Notes: generated from the sequence alone by a model not told the origin. 60,595 bases of DNA from an uncultured Oscillospiraceae bacterium (GCA_947625965.1 CANQQO010000001.1:1-60595); one strand, 5' to 3'. Counted from the first letter of the stretch, positions 22,899 through 30,940 are shown. Numbers and translations are program-made.

Positions 22899-24278
22899 TC
22901 AGATCAGCGTTACGTTTCGGACCTCCCGATCCAGCGTAGACCACTCCGCCAGCCATTCCACCCGCTCCGGCGGGAAACGCCGGGGCTTGGAGCAGATCCA
23001 ATGGCCCGGAGAGTGGGGGGCGGACAGGATGAGAGCCACGGGCCCATCGGCCCCCGGCCTGGGGGGATCGTCGGGGGAGACGTCCCGGAGCCGGAGGCCC
23101 CGGGTCTCCGGGTCTAGGCGGTAGGCCATTTGGGTGAAGGACAGGGTCCCAAGGTCCTGCCGGGAAATGGACTGCTGTTCCGCTTCTTCCACGGTCAGCA
23201 CCGTCTCCGCCCCGGTGAGGGGGTGGCGCAGAGATAGGGAACCTCCCGCTTCCGGGGTGAGGAACCGGTCCCCGGGCAGCCAGATGGGCCGGGGCCGGAG
23301 GGTAAGGGAGAGGGCGGAGAGCTTTTTCGGCCGCGCCTCCCAGGGGAAGCGGACCCGGTAGAGGACCCAGACCTGGCTGGGATCCAGGCCGTAGTGCTCC
23401 AGGACCCACTTGGCGTCGCCCTCCTCCCGCCCGGGGACAGAGGCGGCGCCATAGCTGCCTGCCGAGGGGAGGACCTCCGTGCCCAGGGCGGCTTCACAGC
23501 AAAATTCCAGGTCAAGGGGATCTTCCGCCTCCGCCAGGCGCTGTTCCTCCGGCGTCAGATCCCGATCCCCCCATTTTTCCCAGAAGGCCCGGTACCGCTC
23601 CGGCGCGATTTGGACGCAGAGGTCCGCCACCAGCCCCTTAGCGCAGAGGTAGACCGCCGGAACGTGCCAGATCTCCCGGCCCCAGGGGAAGGCGACGTTT
23701 ACAGGCACCTCCTTGCCAGCCCGGCCCGTTCCGCCGAAGAAGCCGCCGTCATAGCGGACCTTCCACGCGGGCTTTTGAGGCGGGGAGGGGAGGGAGTCGT
23801 AATACTCCGGCGGAAAACGGAGCCGCTTCAGGTCCAGCTCCGCCCCGACTTCCTTCAGATAGGCGTAGGGCTCCGGCATGGGCGTCAAGCCGAAGGTTCC
23901 CCGAAGCCGGCCCAGCGTCTCCGCCTGTTCCGCCGTGGGCGGATCGTCTGCCAAAAACTGCCGGAACTGGGCCTCATCCAGAAACCATGCCTGCTCCAGG
24001 GCGGCGGTGTGGCCGCAGGCGAGGAGCAGGCGGAGAAAATCTTCAAAGGAACGGGCGATTAAGTTTACATAATTTCCTGTTCCATTCATCGGCCCAACTG
24101 CGAAGACCTGCTCTCCAAAGTCGGGGACCAGACAGAAGTGGCCCCCGTCCACCCCAGTCCAGCCGACGACACGGGCGCCAAGGGGCGTGCAGAAATACCC
24201 GCCCGTCTCGGGCCCGGCCGAAAAGCCCAGGCAGTCAAGGGAAAGCCCCGCCTTCCGATATTCCGAATATGTTACCAT
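22899..24278 (-). CDS. Protein of unknown function, 459 residues
   Basis: A soluble protein without signal peptide or membrane segment. I cannot assign it. The first 100 residues contain MNGTGNYVNLIARSFEDFLRLLL, which is reminiscent of SMI1/KNR4 (SUKH) domains where a SFEEFL block is common, but the resemblance is weak. The centre is rich in Pro/Trp/Arg. The C-terminal third has beta-strand-like segments (SALSLTLRPRPIWLPG; ALILSAPHSPGHWICSKPRRFPP). It lies downstream of the M23 peptidase gene, separated by a hairpin, and has its own terminator. No ribosome site is strong: GGAAAATG sits directly at the start. If the SUKH reading is right, it could be an immunity-type or cell-wall protein. Confidence 0.7.
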   Translation of the reverse strand: MVTYSEYRKAGLSLDCLGFSAGPETGGYFCTPLGARVVGWTGVDGGHFCLVPDFGEQVFAVGPMNGTGNYVNLIARSFEDFLRLLLACGHTAALEQAWFLDEAQFRQFLADDPPTAEQAETLGRLRGTFGLTPMPEPYAYLKEVGAELDLKRLRFPPEYYDSLPSPPQKPAWKVRYDGGFFGGTGRAGKEVPVNVAFPWGREIWHVPAVYLCAKGLVADLCVQIAPERYRAFWEKWGDRDLTPEEQRLAEAEDPLDLEFCCEAALGTEVLPSAGSYGAASVPGREEGDAKWVLEHYGLDPSQVWVLYRVRFPWEARPKKLSALSLTLRPRPIWLPGDRFLTPEAGGSLSLRHPLTGAETVLTVEEAEQQSISRQDLGTLSFTQMAYRLDPETRGLRLRDVSPDDPPRPGADGPVALILSAPHSPGHWICSKPRRFPPERVEWLAEWSTLDREVRNVTLI

Positions 24279-24298
24279 TTTCCGCCTCCGAAAACCAG

Positions 24299-24325
24299 GG
24301 CCGGTCCCTTTCGGACCGGCCCCAA
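24299..24325 (-). terminator. Hairpin after the M23 peptidase gene
   Basis: Arms GGCCGGTCC/GGACCGGCC around TTTC, followed on the minus strand by CTGGTTTT. It would stop or attenuate transcripts before the next gene. Confidence 0.65.
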
Positions 24326-24329
24326 AAAG

Positions 24330-25694
24330 CTATGTGATGAAGGGCATGGGATTGATGTACTCCCCATTATACATGATCGCGAAGTGCAGATGGGGCCCGG
24401 TGACGCCGCCGGTGGCGCCGGAGTAGGCGATGAGCTGCCCTGCGGAGACATACTCGCCCTCGGAGACCACGTAGTAGGACAGGTGCATATACGCCGAAAC
24501 GTATCCGTCCCCGTGGTCCAGCATGACGTAGATGCCCGCGCCGCCGTCCTCGGTGTCGGTGAGCCAGACCACGCCGCTGCGGGTCGCGTACACCGGGGTG
24601 CCGATGTCCGCGTCCAGATCCACGCCGTAGTGCATCCGCCCGCCGCCGTAGACCGGGTGCTCGTCCCGCCAGCCGAAGACGTCGTTGACCGCCGCGATAA
24701 AGGGTAGGGGATAGAGCCACTCTCCGCTGCTGCCGTACCCGGCGGAGCCGGAGCCGGTATTGGAGCCGCCACCGGAGCTGGGCTCGGTGTCGCCGCCGGA
24801 GGAGGACCCGCCGCTCCCCTCGCCGTCGCCGGTGTTGGCGCCGGAGTCGCCCACGCCGGAGGTGGGAGCGGTGGTGGGCTGCGTTGTGGGGGGCTCGGAG
24901 GTGGCCAGCCATTCCAGGAAGGCGGCCCGGTCATAGTCCGCCTCCATCTGGGCCAGCCGTTCATGGAGCTCGTTTTCCTTGGCATGGCTCTCGTTCAGAT
25001 ATTGCTGGTATTCCACCTGACGGGACTGCAACTGTAGGAGCAGCGCGTCGGACTGCGTGCGCTTGTCCGCCAGGGTGGTCTGGGTGGCGGTGAGCTGGAT
25101 CCGGGCGTTTTGCAGATTGTCCCGCTCGGTCTCCAGGTCTTGGCGGGCGGCATCCACCTGCCGGGCGGCCTCCCGGAGGGCGTCCAGACGCCGCTGGTCC
25201 GCCGCGGCGATCTCCTCGATCATGTTCAGACGGTCCAGGAAGTCGGCAAAGCTGTTGGCCTTGAACAGAACGGACCAATAGGACAGCTTTCCGTTTTCCT
25301 CCATGGCCCGGATCCGCTCCCGGTTCTTTTCATTCAGTTCCGCCAGCCGGTCCTGGGCGGCGGTGAGCTCGTCCTGCTTGTCCGCGATGAGGACCGCGTA
25401 GGCGGAGAGCTGTTCGTTGATATTGTCGATTTGGCGGTTCAGCAGAAAGACCTGTTGGTCCAGGCGGCTTTTCTGGTCCACGATCTGCTGCATATTGGTC
25501 AAATTCTCCGCCATCTGGGACTCCAGATCGGCCATTTCCTGCCCAAGGGACGCCTGCTCCTCCTCAAGAGCGTCGATCTGCTCCCGGATCTCGCTGGAAG
25601 TGGCGGCCTGGGCGGCGGGCGCGGTGGGGCAGAGCCCCAGCAGAAGGGCGGCGGACAGGATCAGCGCCAGAAATTCGCGGTGATGACGCTGCAT
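24330..25694 (-). CDS. EnvC/NlpD-like M23 peptidase with coiled coil
   Basis: A 454-residue secreted protein. A signal peptide (about 1-28, ending PAAQA-A) leads into a long coiled coil (about 30-245, Glu/Gln/Leu heptads). A Gly/Ser/Thr linker (about 265-315) follows, then a C-terminal M23 (LytM) domain (about 330-450). The zinc and catalytic residues are visible in MHYGVDLDADIGTP, LDHGDGYVSAYMHLS and GPHLHFAIM, so it is probably an active endopeptidase rather than a pure activator. The EnvC-like layout suggests a role at division or during wall remodelling, possibly with an FtsEX complex. It has promoter 25727-25756 and an AAAGGAGGCAG leader. Confidence 0.92.
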   Translation of the reverse strand: MQRHHREFLALILSAALLLGLCPTAPAAQAATSSEIREQIDALEEEQASLGQEMADLESQMAENLTNMQQIVDQKSRLDQQVFLLNRQIDNINEQLSAYAVLIADKQDELTAAQDRLAELNEKNRERIRAMEENGKLSYWSVLFKANSFADFLDRLNMIEEIAAADQRRLDALREAARQVDAARQDLETERDNLQNARIQLTATQTTLADKRTQSDALLLQLQSRQVEYQQYLNESHAKENELHERLAQMEADYDRAAFLEWLATSEPPTTQPTTAPTSGVGDSGANTGDGEGSGGSSSGGDTEPSSGGGSNTGSGSAGYGSSGEWLYPLPFIAAVNDVFGWRDEHPVYGGGRMHYGVDLDADIGTPVYATRSGVVWLTDTEDGGAGIYVMLDHGDGYVSAYMHLSYYVVSEGEYVSAGQLIAYSGATGGVTGPHLHFAIMYNGEYINPMPFIT

Positions 25695-25726
25695 ATATGC
25701 TGCCTCCTTTAGATAGGATCGCTACA

Positions 25727-25756
25727 ATTGTAACACTTTGTAACTGCCTTTGTCAA
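25727..25756 (-). promoter_or_regulatory. Promoter of the M23 peptidase gene
   Basis: On the minus strand TTGACA (25751-25756), 18 bases, TACAAT (25727-25732). Confidence 0.6.
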
Positions 25757-25806
25757 TAGCGGATCGAAATCAACTGTAAATAAATTGTAAACCCGGAAAA
25801 AACCGC

Positions 25807-25861
25807 TTGACAAATCCGTCTACTGGTAGTAGACTATACCCAGAGTCTACTGCCAGTAGAC
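25807..25861 (+). promoter_or_regulatory. BlaI-type promoter with two operators
   Basis: TTGACA (25807-25812) and TAGACT (25830-25835) form the promoter with 17 bases between them. Two palindromes share the arms GTCTACT/AGTAGAC: 25818-25834 (7-base arms, inside the spacer and -10) and 25845-25861 (GTCTACTG-C-CAGTAGAC, 8-base arms, at the RNA start). Their centres are 27 bases apart, the arrangement of an autorepressed BlaI/MecI/CopY promoter. Confidence 0.8.
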
Positions 25862-25877
25862 GGGAGGAGGGAACAGC

Positions 25878-26246
25878 ATGGAACAGATGCGATTGGGTCC
25901 GGTGGAGTCCCGGTTCGCGGACATGATCTGGCGCAGCGAGCCCGTGACCACGTCGGCCCTGGTGGCCGAGGCGGAGGAGGCCCTGTCCTGGAAGCGGACC
26001 ACCACCTACACCATTCTCAAGCGGCTTTGCCAGCGGGGGATGTTCCAGAACCAGGGCGGCACCGTGACCAGTCTGGTCTCCCGGGAGGAGTTCTACGCCA
26101 GGCAGAGCGAAAAATTCGTGGAGGAGACTTTCCAGGGCTCCCTGCCCGCCTTTCTGACGGCCTTCGGCTACCGAAAGCGGCTCTCCGCCGAGGAGATCGC
26201 CGCTCTGGAGACCCTCGTGGAAAAGATGCGGGGGTGCCGGGAATGA
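25878..26246 (+). CDS. blaI: BlaI/MecI/CopY-family repressor
   Basis: A 122-residue winged-helix repressor. The N-terminal domain (RLGPVESRFADMIWRSEPVTTSALVAEAEE...KRTTTYTILKRL) is typical, and the C-terminal dimerisation helix (EETFQGSLPAFLTAFGYRKRLSAEEIAALETLV) matches family members, including the SAEEI block. The usual partner is a BlaR1/MecR1-type M56 peptidase that cleaves the repressor when a cell-wall antibiotic is sensed. Here the next ATG overlaps the stop (ATGA), but the reading frame closes after five codons. The start has GGAGGAGGG upstream. Two operators in its own promoter indicate autorepression. Confidence 0.93.
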   Translation: MEQMRLGPVESRFADMIWRSEPVTTSALVAEAEEALSWKRTTTYTILKRLCQRGMFQNQGGTVTSLVSREEFYARQSEKFVEETFQGSLPAFLTAFGYRKRLSAEEIAALETLVEKMRGCRE

Positions 26247-26439
26247 ACGATGTTTTTTGAAAGTTCTCCGCGTGAGCCCACCGCCGGCCCGGTGATCCCG
26301 CTTCTGCCGCCGGTGCGGCGGGGGCGTGGGAAACGCGGAACAAATGGTCTTCCGCTGGGGGTCCGGCGGGACGGAGACGGTGGTTTTCCGCTCTCGCTGG
26401 GCGCCTTTACACAATTCACTGTTGCATGAAAGAGGATTG
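26243..26439 (+). pseudogene. Probable remnant of a BlaR1/M56 antirepressor gene
   Basis: An ATG overlaps the BlaI stop and reads MNDVF then TGA, caused by a run of six T. One more T would give MNDVFLKVLRVS, which resembles the N-terminus MNDxFLxVLNxS that I remember for M56 antirepressors after blaI. Further on, a frame from about 26301 ends ...FPLSLGAFTQ, where intact M56 genes read roughly CPFSLESAF. Only about 190 of the expected 1000 or more bases remain, in several frames. This is a hand comparison from memory, so the reading is tentative. Confidence 0.4.
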
Positions 26440-27762
26440 ATGACGATGAAACATTCCAAAACGACCCATTTCCTTCGCTTCCTGGCCCTGGCTCTGGCGG
26501 CGCTGCTGCTGTGCGGCTGCCACCAGGAGCCAGCGCCCACCGAGACGGAGGCCCCCACCACCGTCGCGCCCACCGAGACGACGGCCCCCGAGACCAAGCC
26601 CACCGGCATGACCGTGGGACCCGACTTCCAGGTCGTGCGGGAGCCGGAGGCGGTTTCCATCTACCCCTTCACCGACGAGGAGCTTGCCGCCGCCCGGCAG
26701 GCGGCCATGGCGGAGGTGGGGGCGCTCCAGGCGGAGCCGGGGCTCCTGAGCTTCCGGCTGGACCTGCTGGCCTTCGATCCCATCGCAACGGATGTGGCGG
26801 TCCGGCAGCAGATAGCCTCCGGCTGGTATCCCGAGTGGACCGAGGAGGATTTCTACAGCCGCCACTGTATCTTCACCCTGCTCTACACCGCGTCCTATGA
26901 CCACGATGTCACCAGTCTGCCCGACGTCGAGTGGGAGCCCCGGATCGTCCACCTCTACCGGCCCGACAAGGACCAGCCCTGGCAGGTGGGCGGCTTCGGA
27001 GCTTCGGATTCTCAGTATCCCGCCCGGCTGCGGAACGTGACGGACCTGCCCGTGGAGGGCCAGATCCTGGCCTCCTACGACCTGGGCAAGGGGGAGTATC
27101 TGGCCTACGTCCGGGACAGCGCGGGAAATATCACCTTCCAGCACCTCACCGACGTGGTGGCTCCGGAGCTTCAGGAGATGTACCGCCAGAATGAGGACAT
27201 GGTGGGCTGGCTCAGCTTCCCGGACAGCGAGGACATCATCATCGACTACCCCGTGATGCACCACCCGGAGGAGAAGGACTACTACCTCCACGCCAATTTC
27301 CAGGAGGAGTACAGCAACCACGGCACCCTCTACATCAAGGAGGACTGCGACGTCTTCCTCCCCACGGACAACGTGGTCATCTACGGCCACAACATGAAGG
27401 ACGGCTCCATGTTCGCCGGCCTCCTCCAATACCAGAGCAAGGACTTCTGGGAGGACAACCAGACCTTCGTCTTCCAGACCCTGACGGAGAAGCACACCTA
27501 TCAAATCTTCGCCGTGTTCATCACCTCGGGATACTACGGCATCGGATATCCCTTCCATATGTTCGTAACCGCTGAGAGCGCCGAAGATTTCAACCAGTTC
27601 GTGGCGGATGTGAAGGACCTGGCCCTCTACGACACGGGCATCTCCGCCGAGTACGGGGATAAGCTCATCACCATGTCCACCTGCGAATACTCCCTGGACA
27701 ACGGCCGCCTGGTGGTCGTAGCCAAGCGGATCGACGATCCGGCCACGCCCGCCGCGTCCTGA
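26440..27762 (+). CDS. Lipoprotein with C-terminal class B sortase domain
   Basis: A 440-residue protein. The signal peptide ends LLLCG-C27, a lipobox, followed by a Thr/Pro/Glu linker. A middle region (about 75-230, with EDFYSRHCIFTLLYTASYDHD and EWEPRIVHLYRPDKDQPWQVGG) is not part of known sortases to me. The C-terminal 200 residues are sortase B-like, with His317 in YGHNMKDGSMF, Cys415 in MSTCEYS and Arg423 in NGRLVVVAKRI forming the transpeptidase triad. Sortases are normally held by an N-terminal TM; lipid anchoring plus an extra domain is unusual. The start is set by AGAGG before ATG 26440. Co-transcription with blaI is possible, since no terminator separates them. Confidence 0.85.
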   Translation: MTMKHSKTTHFLRFLALALAALLLCGCHQEPAPTETEAPTTVAPTETTAPETKPTGMTVGPDFQVVREPEAVSIYPFTDEELAAARQAAMAEVGALQAEPGLLSFRLDLLAFDPIATDVAVRQQIASGWYPEWTEEDFYSRHCIFTLLYTASYDHDVTSLPDVEWEPRIVHLYRPDKDQPWQVGGFGASDSQYPARLRNVTDLPVEGQILASYDLGKGEYLAYVRDSAGNITFQHLTDVVAPELQEMYRQNEDMVGWLSFPDSEDIIIDYPVMHHPEEKDYYLHANFQEEYSNHGTLYIKEDCDVFLPTDNVVIYGHNMKDGSMFAGLLQYQSKDFWEDNQTFVFQTLTEKHTYQIFAVFITSGYYGIGYPFHMFVTAESAEDFNQFVADVKDLALYDTGISAEYGDKLITMSTCEYSLDNGRLVVVAKRIDDPATPAAS

Positions 27763-27854
27763 CCGGCGCGCTGGCTGTTTGATGGATGGGTACGATTTTG
27801 TGGGATGATTCATCCGGCCAGAGAATATCCCGCCGCAAGAAAGGATGCTTTCCA

Positions 27855-28841
27855 ATGGACCGAACGTTCCGACGCTTTTGCGTGGTCTTGCTCGCGATCC
27901 TGAGCTGTGGATTCTTGTGGGGCTGCGACGGGGCTTCCCCCCAGTCGTCCCTGCCGCCCCATCTGGATCTGGATGGGCCCCCTGCCGGCCCCACGGACGC
28001 CCCAGGGGCTCCTGCCGAACCCTCCCCGCCGCCGCATACTCAGGAGACGGCGGAGCCTACGACCGAGCCGACGGCGGAATCTACGGAGTCCACCACGGAG
28101 CCGCCGGTCTCCCGCCAGCCGGGGGATACCACGGACACCTTCGACCTGTCCCGGGCGGAGGCGTATCCCGCCGACGCGGACTGCGGGGAGCTGGAGCTGC
28201 TGGAAAAATGGATGGCGGTGGAGGGCCTTACCTGGGCCGATTTGGAGGAGCGGGACTGCCACCAATTGGTGCTGTGCGTGGCCCGTTCCGACGATCCCAT
28301 CCGCACCCGGACCACCTGCTATGAAAAGGGGCCGGAGGGCTGGGCCGCCGTGGAGGGCTTGACCCGGATGGCCGGATTTGTGGGCCGGGAGGGGGTCCTC
28401 CACGACCGGGTGGTGGGGTCCTACACCTCCCCGGCGGGCCTCTGGGCCCTGGGCATGGCCTTCGGCAACGAGGCCCGGCCCGAGGGGCTGAAGCTGCCCT
28501 GGCGGGACGTGACGGAAAACTCCGACTGGGTCTGTGACTTTGCCTCCCCCTATTACAACACCTGGCAGGAGCGGGGGGACCCCAACGTGGAGCCCTGGGA
28601 CCAGGACGAGGTGGAGCATTTGGAGGACTACCCCGTGAGCTACGCCTATGCCTGTGTCATCGAGTTCAACACGCCGCCCTACACCGTCCCGGAGCGGGGG
28701 AGCGCCATCTTTTTCCACTGTGCCTCGGACTATACCGCCGGCTGCGTGGGCCTGCCCCGGGAGGACCTGCTCACCACATTGCTCTGGCTGGACCCAGCGG
28801 AAAATCCCTATATTCTCGTCACCGGCTGGCCGAAGGCTTAG
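27855..28841 (+). CDS. Lipoprotein L,D-transpeptidase, YkuD family
   Basis: A 328-residue protein. The signal peptide (about 5-23) ends before Cys24, a likely lipidation site. A Pro/Thr/Glu-rich linker (about 30-95) follows. The C-terminal domain carries the YkuD catalytic signature HCASDYTAGCVGLP with His288 and Cys297, preceded by the family block TSPAGLWALGMAFGNE. Such enzymes make 3-3 crosslinks in peptidoglycan, which resist most beta-lactams. The linker composition resembles that of the sortase lipoprotein just upstream (TTEPTAES versus TETTAPETKP). Together with the BlaI regulator this may be a wall-stress locus. The start at 27855 is set by AAAGGATG. Confidence 0.87.
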   Translation: MDRTFRRFCVVLLAILSCGFLWGCDGASPQSSLPPHLDLDGPPAGPTDAPGAPAEPSPPPHTQETAEPTTEPTAESTESTTEPPVSRQPGDTTDTFDLSRAEAYPADADCGELELLEKWMAVEGLTWADLEERDCHQLVLCVARSDDPIRTRTTCYEKGPEGWAAVEGLTRMAGFVGREGVLHDRVVGSYTSPAGLWALGMAFGNEARPEGLKLPWRDVTENSDWVCDFASPYYNTWQERGDPNVEPWDQDEVEHLEDYPVSYAYACVIEFNTPPYTVPERGSAIFFHCASDYTAGCVGLPREDLLTTLLWLDPAENPYILVTGWPKA

Positions 28842-28865
28842 AAGGGAGGAGGAGCGCTATTTCCC

Positions 28866-29022
28866 GGAAACAGACTGCTGCTACACGTCCCCGGGCGGGA
28901 TCGAGTACGCGGAGGGATTTCTCTTTACGGACGGTTCCTATGATGCGGCGACCCATCTTGTGCGGCGATACATGAAATGGACCTACCGCCAGGCAGGTCC
29001 ATTCCCTTATACTTATAATTGA
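28866..29022 (+). pseudogene. Unidentified coding-like fragment
   Basis: A frame without start codon reads RYFPETDCCYTSPGGIEYAE then GFLFTDGSYDAATHLVRRYM and ends KWTYRQAGPFPYTYN. The sequence is protein-like, with good codon use, but I do not recognise it. It is preceded by GGGAGGAGG. An imperfect hairpin ATGGACCT/AGGTCCAT (28977-29002) sits at its end, between convergent genes. It may be the tail of a lost gene. Confidence 0.3.
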
Positions 29023-29726
29023 CCGAAGACGTCTCCCAGACTTTCATGGAGCACCAGGTCCGCCTGACTGTCGTAGGGGGTGGCGTCCCGGTTGATGAGG
29101 ACCAGACGGCGGCCACGGTAGTATTGCAGAAGCCCGGCGGCGGGGTACACCGTCAGGCTGGTGCCCGCTACGATCAGCATATCCGCCTTGCGAATGGCGG
29201 AGATGCTTTTTTCCAGGGTGCTATAGTCCAACTGCTCCTCGTAGAGGACCACGTCGGGCTTGACGATGCCGCCGCAGTCGCATCTGGGGACGCCCTTGCT
29301 GTCCCGGATGAACTCGGCGGGGTAGGACTTCCCGCATTTGACGCAGTAGTTGCGAAGCACGCTACCGTGAAGCTCGTAGACGTTCTTGGAGCCGGCCTTT
29401 TGGTGCAGGCCGTCGATGTTCTGCGTCACCACCGCCAGGAGCTTGCCTTCCTTCTCCCACTGGGCCAGCTTGCGGTGGGTCACGTTGGGGGAGAAGCCAA
29501 GGGGCAGCATCTTTTCCCGGTAGAAGCGGTAGAAATACTCCGGGTTCCGCTGGAAAAAGCTGTGACTGATGATGGTCTCCGGGGGATACTCGAATTTCTG
29601 ATGGTACAGCCCGTCCACGCTCCGGAAATCCGGGATGCCGGACTCGGTGCTGACCCCCGCGCCGCCGAAAAAGACGATCTTCTTACTCTCCGCGATCCAT
29701 TGCTTCAGAGTTTCCAGGTGTTCCAT
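29013..29726 (-). CDS. cobB: NAD-dependent protein deacylase, sirtuin (CobB/Sir2)
   Basis: A 237-residue sirtuin that removes acyl groups from lysines while consuming NAD+. It shows FFGGAGVSTESGIPDFR, the catalytic QNIDGLHQKAG, the ELHGS active-site His, the zinc ribbon Cys in NYCVKCGKSYP and RCDCGG, GTSLTVYPA and LVLINRD. The start is at 29726, after GGAGGAGG. It overlaps the end of trmD by 44 bases in another frame, so it belongs to the ffh-trmD operon. The name cobB refers to the deacetylase, not to the cobalamin pathway further along. Confidence 0.95.
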   Translation of the reverse strand: MEHLETLKQWIAESKKIVFFGGAGVSTESGIPDFRSVDGLYHQKFEYPPETIISHSFFQRNPEYFYRFYREKMLPLGFSPNVTHRKLAQWEKEGKLLAVVTQNIDGLHQKAGSKNVYELHGSVLRNYCVKCGKSYPAEFIRDSKGVPRCDCGGIVKPDVVLYEEQLDYSTLEKSISAIRKADMLIVAGTSLTVYPAAGLLQYYRGRRLVLINRDATPYDSQADLVLHESLGDVFGQL

Positions 29727-30459
29727 CTTCCTCCTCCATTTCCCGCAGCAGCTTTTTGTCTTCCTTGCCGCTGAGATCCAATTTTTCGTACATATCGGGC
29801 CGCCTTGCCCGGGTCCGGCGGAGAGACTGCTTCCGCCGCCAGCGGGCCACCCTGGCGTGGTCCCCGGAGAGCAGGATCGGGGGGACCGCCCGGCCGTGCC
29901 AGACCGCCGGGCGGGTGTACTGGGGATATTCCAGCAGCCCGGCATAGTGGCTCTCCTCCTGGAAGCACTCCGGGTCCGACAGGACCCCGGGCACCATGCG
30001 GCACACCGCGTCGGCCACCGCCATGGCGGCGATCTCCCCGCCGGTGAGGACAAAGTCCCCCAGGGAGATTTCCTCGTCCACGCACTCGTCGATGAAGCGT
30101 TGGTCCACGCCCTCGTAGTGGCCGCAGACCAGGACCAGATCGTCCAGTTTGCTCAGACGGATGGCGTCGGCCTGGGTGAAAGTGCGACCGCAGGGGGAGA
30201 GGAACACCGTGTGGACCGGGGCCCCGGCCTCGTCGCAGACCGCCTCCCAGCAGCGGTACAGAGGGTCCGCCTGCAAAATGGCGCCCCGGCCGCCGCCGTA
30301 GGGGTAGTCGTCCACCTGCATCTGACGGCTGGCGGTGTAGTCCCGGATCTGCCAGGCCTCGATGCGGAGAATGCCCCGGTCCTGGGCCCGGCCCAGGATG
30401 CTGTCCGCCAGCACGTCGGCCACCGAGTCGGGGAAAAGCGTTAAAATATCAATCCGCAT
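29683..30459 (-). CDS. trmD: tRNA (guanine-N1)-methyltransferase
   Basis: A 258-residue SPOUT methyltransferase that makes m1G37 in tRNAs and so prevents frameshifting. It shows MRIDILTLFPDS, DDYPYGGGRGAILQADP, LVLVCGHYEGVDQRFID, SLGDFVLTGGE and the C-terminal YTRPAVWHG...PPILLSGDHARVARWRR. The last 25 residues (KEDKKLLREMEEEDGTPGN...) extend beyond the usual end and are the part that overlaps the sirtuin gene. Its start overlaps the end of rimM by 11 bases. Confidence 0.97.
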   Translation of the reverse strand: MRIDILTLFPDSVADVLADSILGRAQDRGILRIEAWQIRDYTASRQMQVDDYPYGGGRGAILQADPLYRCWEAVCDEAGAPVHTVFLSPCGRTFTQADAIRLSKLDDLVLVCGHYEGVDQRFIDECVDEEISLGDFVLTGGEIAAMAVADAVCRMVPGVLSDPECFQEESHYAGLLEYPQYTRPAVWHGRAVPPILLSGDHARVARWRRKQSLRRTRARRPDMYEKLDLSGKEDKKLLREMEEEDGTPGNSEAMDRGE

Positions 30460-30940
30460 CGTCTTCCATCCCTTCGATGAGCCGGACCTCCATCCGGTTG
30501 GCCTCCACGTCGGTCCGAAGGATAAATTCCCTCACCGCCGGGATGAGGTAGCGCTTTTCCCCCCGGACGGCGTAGACCTTGTTGCCAGGGTAGTCCAGCA
30601 CCTCCTCCAGGACGCCGAGCTTTTCCCCCTGGGCGTAGACCTCCATCCCCTCCAGCTCCGAAACGAACAGAGCTTCCGGAGCCGCGTCGGCCCGGTAGAC
30701 CTCCACGGTCTTCCCCCGGAGGGCCTGGGCGGCCTCCACCGTGTCCACGCCCCGGAGCTTGAGAAGGTCGCAGGTCTTCTGGACCCGGCACTTTTCCACG
30801 GCGTATTCCGTCCCGTCTATCCGCACCCGGGAAAAGGCCGTGAGAAACTCCGGCCCGTCGGCCCAGGGAAGGACCTTGACCTCCCCACGGATGCCGTGGA
30901 CGGAGACGATCTGCCCCGCCTGCAAAAAATCCACTTTCAT
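30449..30940 (-). CDS. rimM: Ribosome maturation factor RimM
   Basis: A 163-residue protein for 30S subunit maturation. It shows the N-terminal AGQIVSVHGIRGEVKVLPW and the PRC-barrel half with FVSELEGMEVYAQGEKLGVLEEVLDYPGNKVYAV...EKRYLIPAVREFI. The start at 30940 (MKVDFLQAG) follows TTGGAGGAGCGGAC. An ATG 16 codons upstream would overlap this site and is not conserved. It stands between khpA and trmD as usual in Bacillota. Confidence 0.95.
   Translation of the reverse strand: MKVDFLQAGQIVSVHGIRGEVKVLPWADGPEFLTAFSRVRIDGTEYAVEKCRVQKTCDLLKLRGVDTVEAAQALRGKTVEVYRADAAPEALFVSELEGMEVYAQGEKLGVLEEVLDYPGNKVYAVRGEKRYLIPAVREFILRTDVEANRMEVRLIEGMEDDAD

Noticed and set aside
29013-30053. A 346-residue sirtuin with a long N-terminal extension
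   Set aside because: The extension is trmD read in another frame. MEHLETLKQW at 29726, after GGAGGAGG, is the true start.
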